Shown here: positions 1 through 5,491 of the stretch, one piece after another | Numbering within the stretch: the first letter of the stretch is position 1 | Layout: each line of letters begins with the position of its first letter | NCBI GenBank assembly: GCA_029946045.1 | Contig: JAQSDS010000050.1 | Span: 1 to 7,506, forward strand | DNA length: 7,506 nt | Origin: Rhodoferax sp. | Lineage (GTDB): Bacteria; Pseudomonadota; Gammaproteobacteria; Burkholderiales; Burkholderiaceae_C | Direction: 5' to 3' | Position numbers and translations under genes: made by a program | Notes under the pieces: model-generated | Told to the model about the DNA's origin: nothing | The model's input: the letters and a program-made list of their open reading frames with translations, nothing else | The model's database searches: none

Positions 1-2
1 TG

Positions 3-605
3 GGTCTGTTGCTCGTGTTGATGCTTTTGCTGTCTGGCTGCGCCGCACCGCGACCAGCAGCGATGGTCAAGGTTTATGACTTTGGCCCCGCCCCGATGCA
101 GACAACGGCAATGGGCGCGCTGCCCAGCCGGGCTGTTGTGGCGCTGTTCGAGCCCCAGGTCAGTCCGGCGTTGGAAAGCAGTGCGGTGCTGTACCGTCTG
201 GCCTATGCCGACACGCAAGAGCTCAAGCCCTATGCCCTGACGCGCTGGAGTATGCCGCCGGCGCAATTGATCAGCCAGCGTTTGCGCCAGCTGCTGGGCG
301 AACAGCGTGCAGTGGTGGCGCCGGGTGAAGCGGCAGCGCAGTTCAATTTGCGGCTGGTGCTGGAAGAATTCAGTCAGGTATTTGATTCCCTGGCGCAAAG
401 CCATGGCTTGCTGCGCTTGCGCGCCACACTGTCGCAGCGCATGGGCGGCAGTGAAGTCCTGCTGGCGCAACGCAGTTTTGTGGTGCAGCAACCGGCCCCA
501 ACACCGGACGCGCTGGGCGCCGTGCGCGCCCTGACCGCAGCCAGCGATCAGACGGTGGGGCAGGTGTCCGCCTGGCTGGCCCAAGTTGCACCTGCGCAGC
601 CGTAG
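3..605 (+). CDS. ABC-type transport auxiliary lipoprotein (PqiC-like, COG3218), 5' end cut off
   Basis: Probable outer-membrane or periplasm-facing lipoprotein that accompanies an MCE/Mla- or Pqi-type lipid ABC transporter. A hydrophobic stretch rich in Leu, Val and Met runs straight into a lipobox, LLSGC, whose Cys would be lipidated. A short Ala/Pro-rich linker follows, then the YDFGPAP motif typical of the N-terminus of the ABC_trans_aux family. The middle segment with LYRLAYAD and the following Arg-Trp-x-Met-Pro-Pro pattern (about residues 62-85 counted from the TTG at 9) is also characteristic. The reading frame is open to the left edge. The first in-window start (TTG at 9) would leave only ten residues before the Cys, too short for a signal peptide, so the true start lies upstream of the window. 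It ends with TAG at 603-605, only 8 bp from the stop of the convergent ene-reductase gene. Partner permease, ATPase and MlaD-like genes would be expected upstream but are not visible. The family call is fairly secure; the transported substrate is unknown. Confidence 0.8.
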   Translation, partial: GLLLVLMLLLSGCAAPRPAAMVKVYDFGPAPMQTTAMGALPSRAVVALFEPQVSPALESSAVLYRLAYADTQELKPYALTRWSMPPAQLISQRLRQLLGEQRAVVAPGEAAAQFNLRLVLEEFSQVFDSLAQSHGLLRLRATLSQRMGGSEVLLAQRSFVVQQPAPTPDALGAVRALTAASDQTVGQVSAWLAQVAPAQP

Positions 606-625
606 TGTCTGGCCTAACGCTGCGC
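594..625. other. Inverted repeat spanning two convergent stop codons
   Basis: A perfect 7-bp inverted repeat, GCGCAGC at 594-600 and GCTGCGC at 619-625, flanks an 18-nt loop. The loop contains both stop codons: TAG of the lipoprotein gene (603-605) and the TAG of the ene-reductase gene read on the other strand (616-614). There is no T-run on either side, so it does not qualify as a classical intrinsic terminator. It could be a weak 3'-end structure for both transcripts, or chance in GC-rich DNA. Confidence 0.3.
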
Positions 626-1738
626 CACCGTCACCTTGCCAAAAGCCGTTTGGGCCTCGCGCGGCAGGCAGCGCCAGTATTGCGGGCTGGCCTGCACCGT
701 GCCACCCAAGGCTGCAGCGGCTTGCCAGCCCCAGCGCGGCTGGTATAAAAATGCGCGTGCCAGGGCAATCAGGTCTGCGTCGCCGGCTTGCAAAATAGCT
801 TCGGCTTGCTGGGCTTCGGTGATCAGCCCGACGGATGTCGTGACCATGCCGGTGGCGGCTTTGATGGCCTGAGCAAAGGGCACCTGGTAGCCCGCCCCAA
901 GCGCAATTTTTTGTAATGGCGACACGCCGCCTGAAGAGGCGTGAATAAAGTTGCAGCCAGCGGCCTTCAAGCGCTGTGAAAATTCAAGGCTTTGGGACAA
1001 ATCCCAGCCGCCTTCAACCCAGTCGGTGGCCGACAGGCGCAAGCCCAGTACGCCATCAAAGGCCTGGCGCACGGCGGCAAACACTTGCAGTGGAAAACGG
1101 ATGCGGTTCTCGAACGAGCCACCATAGGCGTCGCTGCGCTGGTTGGCCAGCGGCGACAAAAACTGGTGCAGCAAATAGCCGTGCGCACTGTGTAGTTCCA
1201 CGGCCTCGATGCCCATGCGCGCGGCGCGTTGGGCGGCGGCAACAAAGGCATCACGAATGTCAATGAGAGCGGCCTTTGATAAGGCTGTGGGTGCGGTCTC
1301 GGTCGGCAAATGCGGCAGCGCTGACGGGCCAAAGGTTTCCCAGCCACCCTGGGCTGGCGCCAGCAGTTGGCCGCCTTGCCATGGCACGGCACTGGAGGCC
1401 TTGCGCCCGGCATGCGCCAACTGGATGCACACGGCCGTGTTGGGTGGTGCCAAGGCGCGGGCGCGCTGCAGGTGGTCGTTTAAAGCGGCCTCGGTGCGGT
1501 CGTCCCACAGGCCCAGGCAACCGGGTGTGATGCGGCCCTCGGGTAGCACGGCGGTGGCCTCGATGGTGCCCAGGGCGGCACCGCTGTTGAGCAGGTTGGC
1601 CCAATGCATCAGATGCCAGTCGGTGGCGCAACCGTCTTGTGCTGAATATTGGCACATCGGCGCCACTACCAGACGGTTGGCCAGCGTCAGGTCGCCGCGC
1701 GGTGAGGGCAGGGTCAAGGGGGAAAACAGCAGGCTCAT
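614..1738 (-). CDS. NADH:flavin oxidoreductase, old yellow enzyme family (YqjM/XenA-like ene-reductase)
   Basis: FMN-dependent TIM-barrel ene-reductase that uses NAD(P)H to reduce activated C=C bonds of enals, enones and similar electrophiles; cytosolic. Numbered from the ATG at 1738 (374 aa): the N-terminal APMCQYS motif places Cys29 and Tyr31 where YqjM-type (class III) enzymes have the Cys that tunes FMN. QLAHAGRK spans about 106-113. The substrate-binding His pair is in HSAHGYLLHQFLSPLANQRSD (His183 and His186), followed by YGGSFENR. LRLSATDW carries Arg234, and LIALARAFL near 322-330 is the phosphate-binding end. The C-terminal QYW resembles XenA, where a Trp lines the active site. The frame also permits upstream TTG (1774) and ATG (1762) starts, but family N-termini begin close to the LFSPLTLPS segment, and a GGA lies 8 nt before the ATG at 1738, so I prefer that start. 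It is transcribed alone, divergent from the RNA-binding protein gene. The physiological substrate cannot be read from sequence. Confidence 0.92.
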   Translation of the reverse strand: MSLLFSPLTLPSPRGDLTLANRLVVAPMCQYSAQDGCATDWHLMHWANLLNSGAALGTIEATAVLPEGRITPGCLGLWDDRTEAALNDHLQRARALAPPNTAVCIQLAHAGRKASSAVPWQGGQLLAPAQGGWETFGPSALPHLPTETAPTALSKAALIDIRDAFVAAAQRAARMGIEAVELHSAHGYLLHQFLSPLANQRSDAYGGSFENRIRFPLQVFAAVRQAFDGVLGLRLSATDWVEGGWDLSQSLEFSQRLKAAGCNFIHASSGGVSPLQKIALGAGYQVPFAQAIKAATGMVTTSVGLITEAQQAEAILQAGDADLIALARAFLYQPRWGWQAAAALGGTVQASPQYWRCLPREAQTAFGKVTVAQR

Positions 1739-1932
1739 GGGTAAATTCCGGAAAACTTTCATTTTCTTGAGCAAACCAACGCTTTTTTGAGGTGCCTGAA
1801 AATAAATTTTTGAAAAACCAAAACTTGTCGTATCATGCAGCCCGTATTGTTTTTTAAAACACTACACGGTTTGCGGTGAATGTCAGTCTCGCGTCTGCTT
1901 TAAGTCTTTATTGGTTTGTTGATTGCGGTTAT

Positions 1933-1968
1933 GGACTCCATCGCGTTTTGAGTTATTTTGAGGAGTCC
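1933..1968 (+). promoter_or_regulatory. Leader hairpin that can mask the Shine-Dalgarno of the RNA-binding protein gene
   Basis: GGACTCC at 1933-1939 is perfectly complementary to GGAGTCC at 1962-1968. All seven pairs are Watson-Crick and five are G-C. The right arm contains most of the AGGAG ribosome-binding site (1961-1965), and the loop is 22 nt of AT-rich sequence. The helix would cover the ribosome-binding site and end 4 nt before the ATG. This geometry fits translational control such as a temperature-sensitive or protein-sensitive switch. The pairing is seen in the sequence; the regulatory role is inferred. Confidence 0.45.
1961..1965 (+). promoter_or_regulatory. Shine-Dalgarno AGGAG deciding the start of the RNA-binding protein
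   Basis: AGGAG lies 7 nt before the ATG at 1973. An in-frame TTG at 1958 would place this site inside the coding region and add five residues before the conserved N-terminus of the RRM domain, so the ATG at 1973 is the real start. Confidence 0.85.
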
Positions 1969-1972
1969 TTTC

Positions 1973-2404
1973 ATGGGCAACAAACTTTACGTCGGCAATC
2001 TGCCATATTCTTTCCGTGATGATGACCTGCAACAAGCGTTCGCAGCCCACGGTACCGTCACCAGCGCCAAAGTCATGATGGAACGTGACACTGGTCGCTC
2101 CAAAGGCTTCGGCTTCGTTGAAATGGCCGATGATGCGCAAGCACAAACAGCCATTGAAGCCATGAACGGCCAACAATTCGGTGGCCGTGGCCTCGTGGTC
2201 AACGAAGCTCGTCCGATGGAGCCTCGTCCTCCCCGTTCGGGTGGCGGCGGCTTCGGCGGCGGCGGTGGTGGTGGCGGTTACGGCGGTGGCGCTGGCGGCG
2301 GCCGTTCCGGTGGCGGCGGCTACGGCGGCGGTGCTGGCGGTGGCGGTGGTCGTTCCGGTGGCGGCGGTGGCGGTGGTTACGGCGGTGGCCGTAGCAGCTA
2401 CTAA
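1973..2404 (+). CDS. Glycine-rich RNA-binding protein, single RRM domain
   Basis: A 143-aa protein with one RNA-recognition motif and a glycine-rich tail, like the small bacterial and cyanobacterial Rbp proteins that bind single-stranded RNA and are often cold-responsive. RNP2 is LYVGNL (5-10) and RNP1 is KGFGFVEM (44-51), with the expected aromatic residues Tyr6, Phe46 and Phe48. The RRM covers about 3-80. A short Pro/Arg linker (81-89) leads to a tail of almost pure Gly with YGGG and GRSGG units, ending RSSY. A strong AGGAG ribosome-binding site and frequent CGT (Arg) and GGT/GGC (Gly) codons suggest high expression. The gene is monocistronic: it has its own leader with an SD-masking helix and is followed directly by a strong terminator. 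Likely roles are RNA chaperoning or mRNA stability control; the RNA targets cannot be told from sequence. The family call is very secure, the physiological role is not. Confidence 0.95.
   Translation: MGNKLYVGNLPYSFRDDDLQQAFAAHGTVTSAKVMMERDTGRSKGFGFVEMADDAQAQTAIEAMNGQQFGGRGLVVNEARPMEPRPPRSGGGGFGGGGGGGGYGGGAGGGRSGGGGYGGGAGGGGGRSGGGGGGGYGGGRSSY
2240..2389 (+). repeat. Low-complexity GGC/GGT codon tract encoding the Gly-rich tail
   Basis: Fifty codons, mostly GGC and GGT with occasional Tyr, Phe, Ala, Arg and Ser codons. Two imperfect units of the form Tyr-Gly3-Ala-Gly(n)-Arg-Ser-Gly(n) are visible, with n differing between copies, as expected from unequal recombination or slippage. The frame stays intact throughout. 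The mixture of GGC and GGT, not one repeated triplet, suggests that selection maintains glycine. Confidence 0.85.
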
Positions 2405-2416
2405 GCTGAACCAACT

Positions 2417-2438
2417 TTGCCAGGGTCAATCCTGGCAA
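2417..2438. other. Perfect hairpin just before the terminator
   Basis: TTGCCAGG at 2417-2424 pairs fully with CCTGGCAA at 2431-2438 around a 6-nt loop. It begins 13 nt after the stop codon of the RNA-binding protein gene and ends 4 nt before the main terminator hairpin. It lacks its own T-run. It may stabilise the mRNA 3' end or help pause RNA polymerase. Confidence 0.6.
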
Positions 2439-2442
2439 GCAC

Positions 2443-2472
2443 AAAAAGGGTCCTTCGGGGCCCTTTTTGTTT
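2443..2472. terminator. Bidirectional intrinsic terminator with UUCG tetraloop
   Basis: Positions 2443-2453 (five A, then GGGTCC) pair with 2458-2468 (GGGCCC, then five T) to give an 11-bp stem with one G-T wobble. The loop is TTCG closed by a C-G pair, the exceptionally stable cUUCGg form. The T-run continues to 2472 with one interruption. Because the left arm begins with five A, the structure also works on the minus strand. It therefore serves both the RNA-binding protein gene (ending 2404) and the convergent SDR gene (ending 2479). Confidence 0.92.
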
Positions 2473-2478
2473 GGGGCG

Positions 2479-3261
2479 TCAGTTTGACTGAGCTGTCACG
2501 CGCGGTTTGCGCGGTCGTCCGGCAAACAGGCGGTCAAACAGGGCGTTGGGCAGCAAGCGCAGCAACTTGGCCACCACGCCCATTTGCCATGGGATCACGC
2601 GGTAGCTGCTGCCCGCTGCAATGGCGTGTACCGCTTTGGTGGCAAAGGCCTCGGGCGACATCAAAAACGGCATGCTGTACTGGTTGTTTTGCGTCAGCGG
2701 GGTGGCAATGTAGCCCGGGCACAGCGTGACCACCTTGACGCCGCTGGCGCGTAACTCGCCGCGTAGGCTTTCGCAATAGCTGATGACTGCGGCTTTGCTG
2801 GCGCAGTAAGCGCCATGGCCAGGCAGGCCACGAACGCCGGCCACACTACCAATGCCCACCAGTGTGCCCGTACCGCGCGCCACCATGGGGGCAATGAAGG
2901 GACCAAAGGTGGCCGCTACCCCCATCACGTTGGTTGCCAGTACCCGGGCCATCACGGCCAGGTCCTCCGGCAAGGAGGTGTCCACACCGATGCTGATGCC
3001 CGCGTTGGCGATCACCACATCGGGCAGCCCCTGTTGCGCGATGCATTCTTGCGCCATGTCGGCCAGTTGCCGGGCATCGGCCACATCGGCACAATAAATG
3101 GCGTAGTTTTCTGGTGCCATGGCCTGCGCGTCGAGCCAGCTTTGCATGGCCTCGCGGCGCCGCGCCACCAAAGCCAGCCGGCACCCCAGGCGGGCGTAAT
3201 GCATGGCCATGGCCTGGCCAATGCCGCTGGACGCGCCGGTGATCAGGACCAGGGGGTGCAT
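2479..3261 (-). CDS. Short-chain dehydrogenase/reductase (SDR), classical type
   Basis: A 260-aa classical SDR, a single Rossmann-fold NAD(P)-dependent oxidoreductase. The cofactor motif TGASSGIG is at residues 8-15, NAG at 86-88, and the catalytic tetrad is Asn111, Ser139, Tyr152 and Lys156 (within GIGSVAG and YCASK). PGYIATP at 182-188 follows the active site as usual. Arg34-Arg35-Arg36 after strand beta-2 favours NADP(H). The basic C-terminal region (about 230-257) containing LLRLLPNALFDRLFAGRPRKP resembles SDRs that sit near the membrane, but I see no clear membrane segment. The start is ATG at 3261, immediately before the first beta strand; the ribosome-binding site is weak. It lies 14 bp downstream of lptC on the same strand and is the last gene before the terminator, so it is probably co-transcribed with the Kdo/Lpt genes. 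The substrate is unknown, and a role in envelope lipid metabolism is only a guess from context. Confidence 0.9.
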   Translation of the reverse strand: MHPLVLITGASSGIGQAMAMHYARLGCRLALVARRREAMQSWLDAQAMAPENYAIYCADVADARQLADMAQECIAQQGLPDVVIANAGISIGVDTSLPEDLAVMARVLATNVMGVAATFGPFIAPMVARGTGTLVGIGSVAGVRGLPGHGAYCASKAAVISYCESLRGELRASGVKVVTLCPGYIATPLTQNNQYSMPFLMSPEAFATKAVHAIAAGSSYRVIPWQMGVVAKLLRLLPNALFDRLFAGRPRKPRVTAQSN

Positions 3262-3275
3262 GATGCAGACTGCTT

Positions 3276-3890
3276 TCAGGGCGCTTTGGTCGTTGCCAAA
3301 TGACCCCGTACCCGCCCGCTGAGCAGCATGATGCCTTCGCGCTTGTCGTAGTCCATGCTGTCGGCGGTAAAGCGGTCCGAACCCCGGGTAAGTTCTACCG
3401 GTTTGTGAGATTTGATGCGATCGGTGTTGAGGAAAGCGTGTAAAAACTCGCCTCTGAACGTCAGATCGTCATTTTGTTTTCCGTTTTTGTCAATGCTGGC
3501 CTTGCGTTCGACCAGCGCTTGCCCCATGAGTTGAAGCTCCGATGCGTCGCTGTTGGCCAGTGCCTGGCGCGCCGATGCGGTGGTCAGCAGTCCTTCGACA
3601 TTAAAGGAGCGGATGTGAACCTGGTCGATCTCAAGTGTGTCTGTGTCCGGAAAATGGCGTCCTTCCCGGCCTGAGACTTCACTTTTGAGTTGACCTCTGG
3701 TGTCAAAGGTTTTGACTGAAAACTGGTGCATGAAGTAATCGGGCAGGTGCTGCACGGGCGCTGGCTGCACACGCTGTTCCAGATGGGGCGTGCTGCGCAC
3801 CAGCCAATAGGTTGCCAGCGCCAACAATCCCATCAACAGCACGGGAAAATACAGTGTGAGCCGGTCAAGCCAGTCACGTAGCCGGTTCAT
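3276..3890 (-). CDS. lptC: LPS export protein LptC
   Basis: LptC is the single-span inner-membrane component of the Lpt machine. It takes lipopolysaccharide from the LptB2FG ABC transporter and hands it to periplasmic LptA. The protein has 204 aa when started at the ATG at 3890, close to the usual length of about 190. It begins with a short basic stretch (MNRLRDWLDRL), then one membrane helix (about 13-31), then a periplasmic domain with the beta-rich LptC pattern, including HFPDTDTLEIDQVHI and a C-terminal YDKREGIMLLSGRVRG segment. An upstream extension of the frame exists, but this ATG overlaps the kdsC stop codon as ATGA and has AGGAAG seven nt upstream, so the coupled start is strongly preferred. 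It follows kdsD and kdsC, the classical order. In E. coli lptA and lptB come next; here an SDR gene follows instead. The sequence family is poorly conserved, so context carries part of the call. Confidence 0.9.
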   Translation of the reverse strand: MNRLRDWLDRLTLYFPVLLMGLLALATYWLVRSTPHLEQRVQPAPVQHLPDYFMHQFSVKTFDTRGQLKSEVSGREGRHFPDTDTLEIDQVHIRSFNVEGLLTTASARQALANSDASELQLMGQALVERKASIDKNGKQNDDLTFRGEFLHAFLNTDRIKSHKPVELTRGSDRFTADSMDYDKREGIMLLSGRVRGHLATTKAP

Positions 3891-4432
3891 GACATGGCTT
3901 CCTGTAGCAAATCGACATAACGTCCGCTGGCGACCAGCAACAGGTCGCATAGTTCGCGTACGGCCCCGTCACCCCCGGGGCGCTGTGTCACGTAATGGGC
4001 GCGTGCCAGCAGTTCGGCTTGGGCGTTGGCCGGGGCGCAGGCGAATGCGCAGCGCGTCAGCATGGCCAAGTCAGGCCAGTCGTCGCCCATGGCCGCAGCT
4101 TGGGTCCAGTCCAGGCCCAAAGTCTTGAGTGTGAGCTCGGCTGCCGGACGTTTGTCTTCGGTGCCAAAGTGGGCATGTTCGATGCCCAGCGCCGCCAACC
4201 GCAAACGCAGGGCTTTGGAGTCGCGCCCGGTGATCACGGCTGGCGTGATGCCGGCGCGTTGCAGCAGCTTGAGGCCATGGCCATCGAGCGTGTTGAAGCG
4301 CTTGATGGTTTCGCCGTGTTCCGAAAAATACAGCCCGCCGTCGGTCAGCACCCCGTCGACGTCGAGAAAGACGACGCGAATGCCCTGCGCCTTGAGCAGC
4401 AGTTCGGGCGGGAAGTTGAGAGTGGGGCGCAT
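3887..4432 (-). CDS. kdsC: 3-deoxy-D-manno-octulosonate 8-phosphate phosphatase KdsC
   Basis: KdsC hydrolyses Kdo-8-phosphate to Kdo and phosphate in the cytoplasm, the step before CMP-Kdo formation for the LPS core. The 181-aa product is a compact HAD-superfamily (C0 type, cap-less) phosphatase. Motif I is DVDGVLTDG with nucleophile Asp24 and Asp26; motif II is ITGRDS with Thr68; motif III Lys94 is in EDKRP; motif IV is GDDWPD (Asp117, Asp118). The C-terminal RPGGDGAVRELCD segment matches the conserved KdsC tail that closes over the neighbouring active site in the tetramer. The start at 4432 forms TGATG with the kdsD stop and has AAGGTG five nt upstream; a longer in-frame start at 4480 would lie inside kdsD. 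The 3' end overlaps lptC by four bases (ATGA). All key residues are present. Confidence 0.95.
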   Translation of the reverse strand: MRPTLNFPPELLLKAQGIRVVFLDVDGVLTDGGLYFSEHGETIKRFNTLDGHGLKLLQRAGITPAVITGRDSKALRLRLAALGIEHAHFGTEDKRPAAELTLKTLGLDWTQAAAMGDDWPDLAMLTRCAFACAPANAQAELLARAHYVTQRPGGDGAVRELCDLLLVASGRYVDLLQEAMS

Positions 4433-5433
4433 CAGATCACCTTGGCCCGCATCAGGTCGTTGCTGTTGAGCGCACCGCAAAGTTTGCCTTCGGCATCGAG
4501 CACCAGCACGCTGGTAATGCGGCGCTGTTCCATCAGATCGACGGCATCAACCGCCAGCGCATCGCGGCTGATGGTGCAGGGCTGCGGGTGCATCACCTGG
4601 TGTGCGGTGCTGTTGCGCAGATCGACGCCTTTTTCAATCAAACGACGCAAGTCACCGTCGGTAAAGATGCCCTGTACACCGCCTGCGGCATCGACCACGG
4701 CAGTAGCGCCCAGGCCTTTGGCACTCATCTCGCGCATGAGCTCGCTAAAGCTGGCTTGCAGCCCGACGCTGGGCACCTGGTCGCCGCTGCGCATGACATC
4801 GCTGACCAGGGTGAGCAGTTTGCGCCCCAACGCACCGCCCGGGTGCGAGCGGGCAAAGTCTTCGGCCTTGAAGCCGCGGGCGTCGAGCAAGGCCACCGCC
4901 AGCGCATCCCCCAGCGCCAGTTGCGCCGTGGTGCTGGCCGTGGGCGCGAGATTGAGCGGGCAAGCTTCTTTGGCCACGCCACTGTTTAAAAACAAGTCGG
5001 CATGGCGTGCCAGCGAGGACCCCGCATGACCCGTCATGGCGACCAGCGCTGCGCCCAGGCGCTTGATCATCGGCAGGATCACGATGAGCTCTTCGGATTC
5101 ACCGCTGTTCGAAATGGCCAATACCACGTCCACCGGCTTGATCATGCCCAAGTCGCCATGGCTGGCTTCGCCCGGGTGCACAAACATGGCGGGGGTGCCG
5201 GTGGAGGCCAGCGTGGCCGCGATCTTGCGACCAATGTGGCCACTTTTGCCCATGCCCATCACCACCACCCGGCCCTGCACCGTCAGCATCAGGCGCACCA
5301 CTTGTGCAAAGTCGGGGCCAATGTGCGGCTTGAGGCCGAGCAAGGCGGCGGCTTCGATGTCGAGCGTTTCGAGCGCGAGCGCCACGGCCCGGTCGGCATC
5401 AAATGCAGGAGCGCTGGGGGTCGGAATGGTCAT
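4432..5433 (-). CDS. kdsD: D-arabinose 5-phosphate isomerase KdsD (KpsF/GutQ family)
   Basis: KdsD interconverts ribulose-5-phosphate and arabinose-5-phosphate, the first committed step towards Kdo. The 333-aa protein matches the usual length (E. coli KdsD is 328). An N-terminal SIS sugar-isomerase domain (about 40-195) holds GMGKSGHIGRK (60-70), HPGEASHGDLGM (86-97) and SNSGESEE. Lys63, Glu115, Glu156 (in AKEACPL) and His197 (in SHPGGALGRK) align with the catalytic residues reported for E. coli KdsD. Two CBS domains follow (about 210-270 and 275-333), with GIFTDGDLRR ending the first. The start is ATG at 5433. It has no Shine-Dalgarno at useful spacing, but a -10-like TAGAAT sits 6 nt upstream, suggesting a very short or absent leader. 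It is first in the kdsD-kdsC-lptC-SDR unit and divergent from the antiporter gene. The kdsC start overlaps its stop codon. Confidence 0.96.
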   Translation of the reverse strand: MTIPTPSAPAFDADRAVALALETLDIEAAALLGLKPHIGPDFAQVVRLMLTVQGRVVVMGMGKSGHIGRKIAATLASTGTPAMFVHPGEASHGDLGMIKPVDVVLAISNSGESEELIVILPMIKRLGAALVAMTGHAGSSLARHADLFLNSGVAKEACPLNLAPTASTTAQLALGDALAVALLDARGFKAEDFARSHPGGALGRKLLTLVSDVMRSGDQVPSVGLQASFSELMREMSAKGLGATAVVDAAGGVQGIFTDGDLRRLIEKGVDLRNSTAHQVMHPQPCTISRDALAVDAVDLMEQRRITSVLVLDAEGKLCGALNSNDLMRAKVI

Positions 5434-5491
5434 GGCCTGATTCTATCGGGCAGACCTCTCAAGCTGGCCGTGCCCTTGGTAGTATCGGGGG
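5434..5491. promoter_or_regulatory. Compact divergent promoter region between kdsD and the antiporter gene
   Basis: Only 58 bp separate the two start codons. Leftward, TAGAAT (5445 to 5440 on the minus strand) ends 6 nt before the kdsD ATG. Rightward, TAGTAT (5480-5485), preceded by TG plus one base to form an extended -10, ends 6 nt before the antiporter GTG. No good -35 hexamer lies at 16-18 nt from either. If these are real -10 boxes, both transcripts would start at or within a base or two of the start codon. TATCGGG occurs twice on the plus strand (5444-5450 and 5483-5489). Confidence 0.4.

Larger units (their letters stand above)
1739..1972. promoter_or_regulatory. AT-rich divergent intergenic region between ene-reductase and RNA-binding protein genes
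   Basis: This 234-bp non-coding stretch is visibly richer in A and T than the rest of the window, especially 1783-1860 with several A and T runs. It must hold the promoters for both flanking genes. For the rightward gene, -10-like hexamers are TATCAT at 1831-1836 (with TTGAAA 15 nt upstream at 1810-1815, a short spacer) and TATTGT at 1845-1850; neither is a strong match. Either would give a leader of roughly 115-135 nt. No obvious -35/-10 pair is seen for the leftward gene. I see no tRNA-like or known riboswitch-like element. Confidence 0.4.

Noticed and set aside
1739..1774. Longer N-terminus for the ene-reductase from TTG 1774 or ATG 1762
   Set aside because: The extra residues (MLKKMKVFRNLP) are not part of known YqjM/XenA N-termini, and upstream ribosome-binding sites are weaker than the GGA before the ATG at 1738.
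1871..1930. Direct repeat TTGCGGT at 1871-1877 and 1924-1930 in the RNA-binding protein leader
   Set aside because: Seven bases repeated once in 60 nt, with no helical phasing to a promoter and no known operator match; likely chance.
2199..2444. Minus-strand frame rich in His and Arg opposite the glycine tract
   Set aside because: It is the mirror of GGC/GGT codons and runs through the terminator hairpin; the RRM gene on the plus strand fully explains this DNA.
2181..2729. Plus-strand Ala/Val-rich frame crossing the RNA-binding protein tail, terminator and SDR gene
   Set aside because: A shifted reading of the glycine tract that then runs antisense through the SDR gene; no start signal or family match.
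3891..3950. Twenty-residue N-terminal extension of lptC
   Set aside because: It would lie inside kdsC, lacks a start signal as good as AGGAAG before the ATG at 3890, and would place charged residues ahead of a membrane anchor that already has a proper N-terminus.
3995..5029. Long open frame on the plus strand opposite kdsC and kdsD (344 codons)
   Set aside because: Its translation lacks any recognisable domain and has the Ser/Arg/Ala-rich composition of antisense frames in GC-rich DNA; the opposite strand encodes two proteins with complete catalytic motifs.
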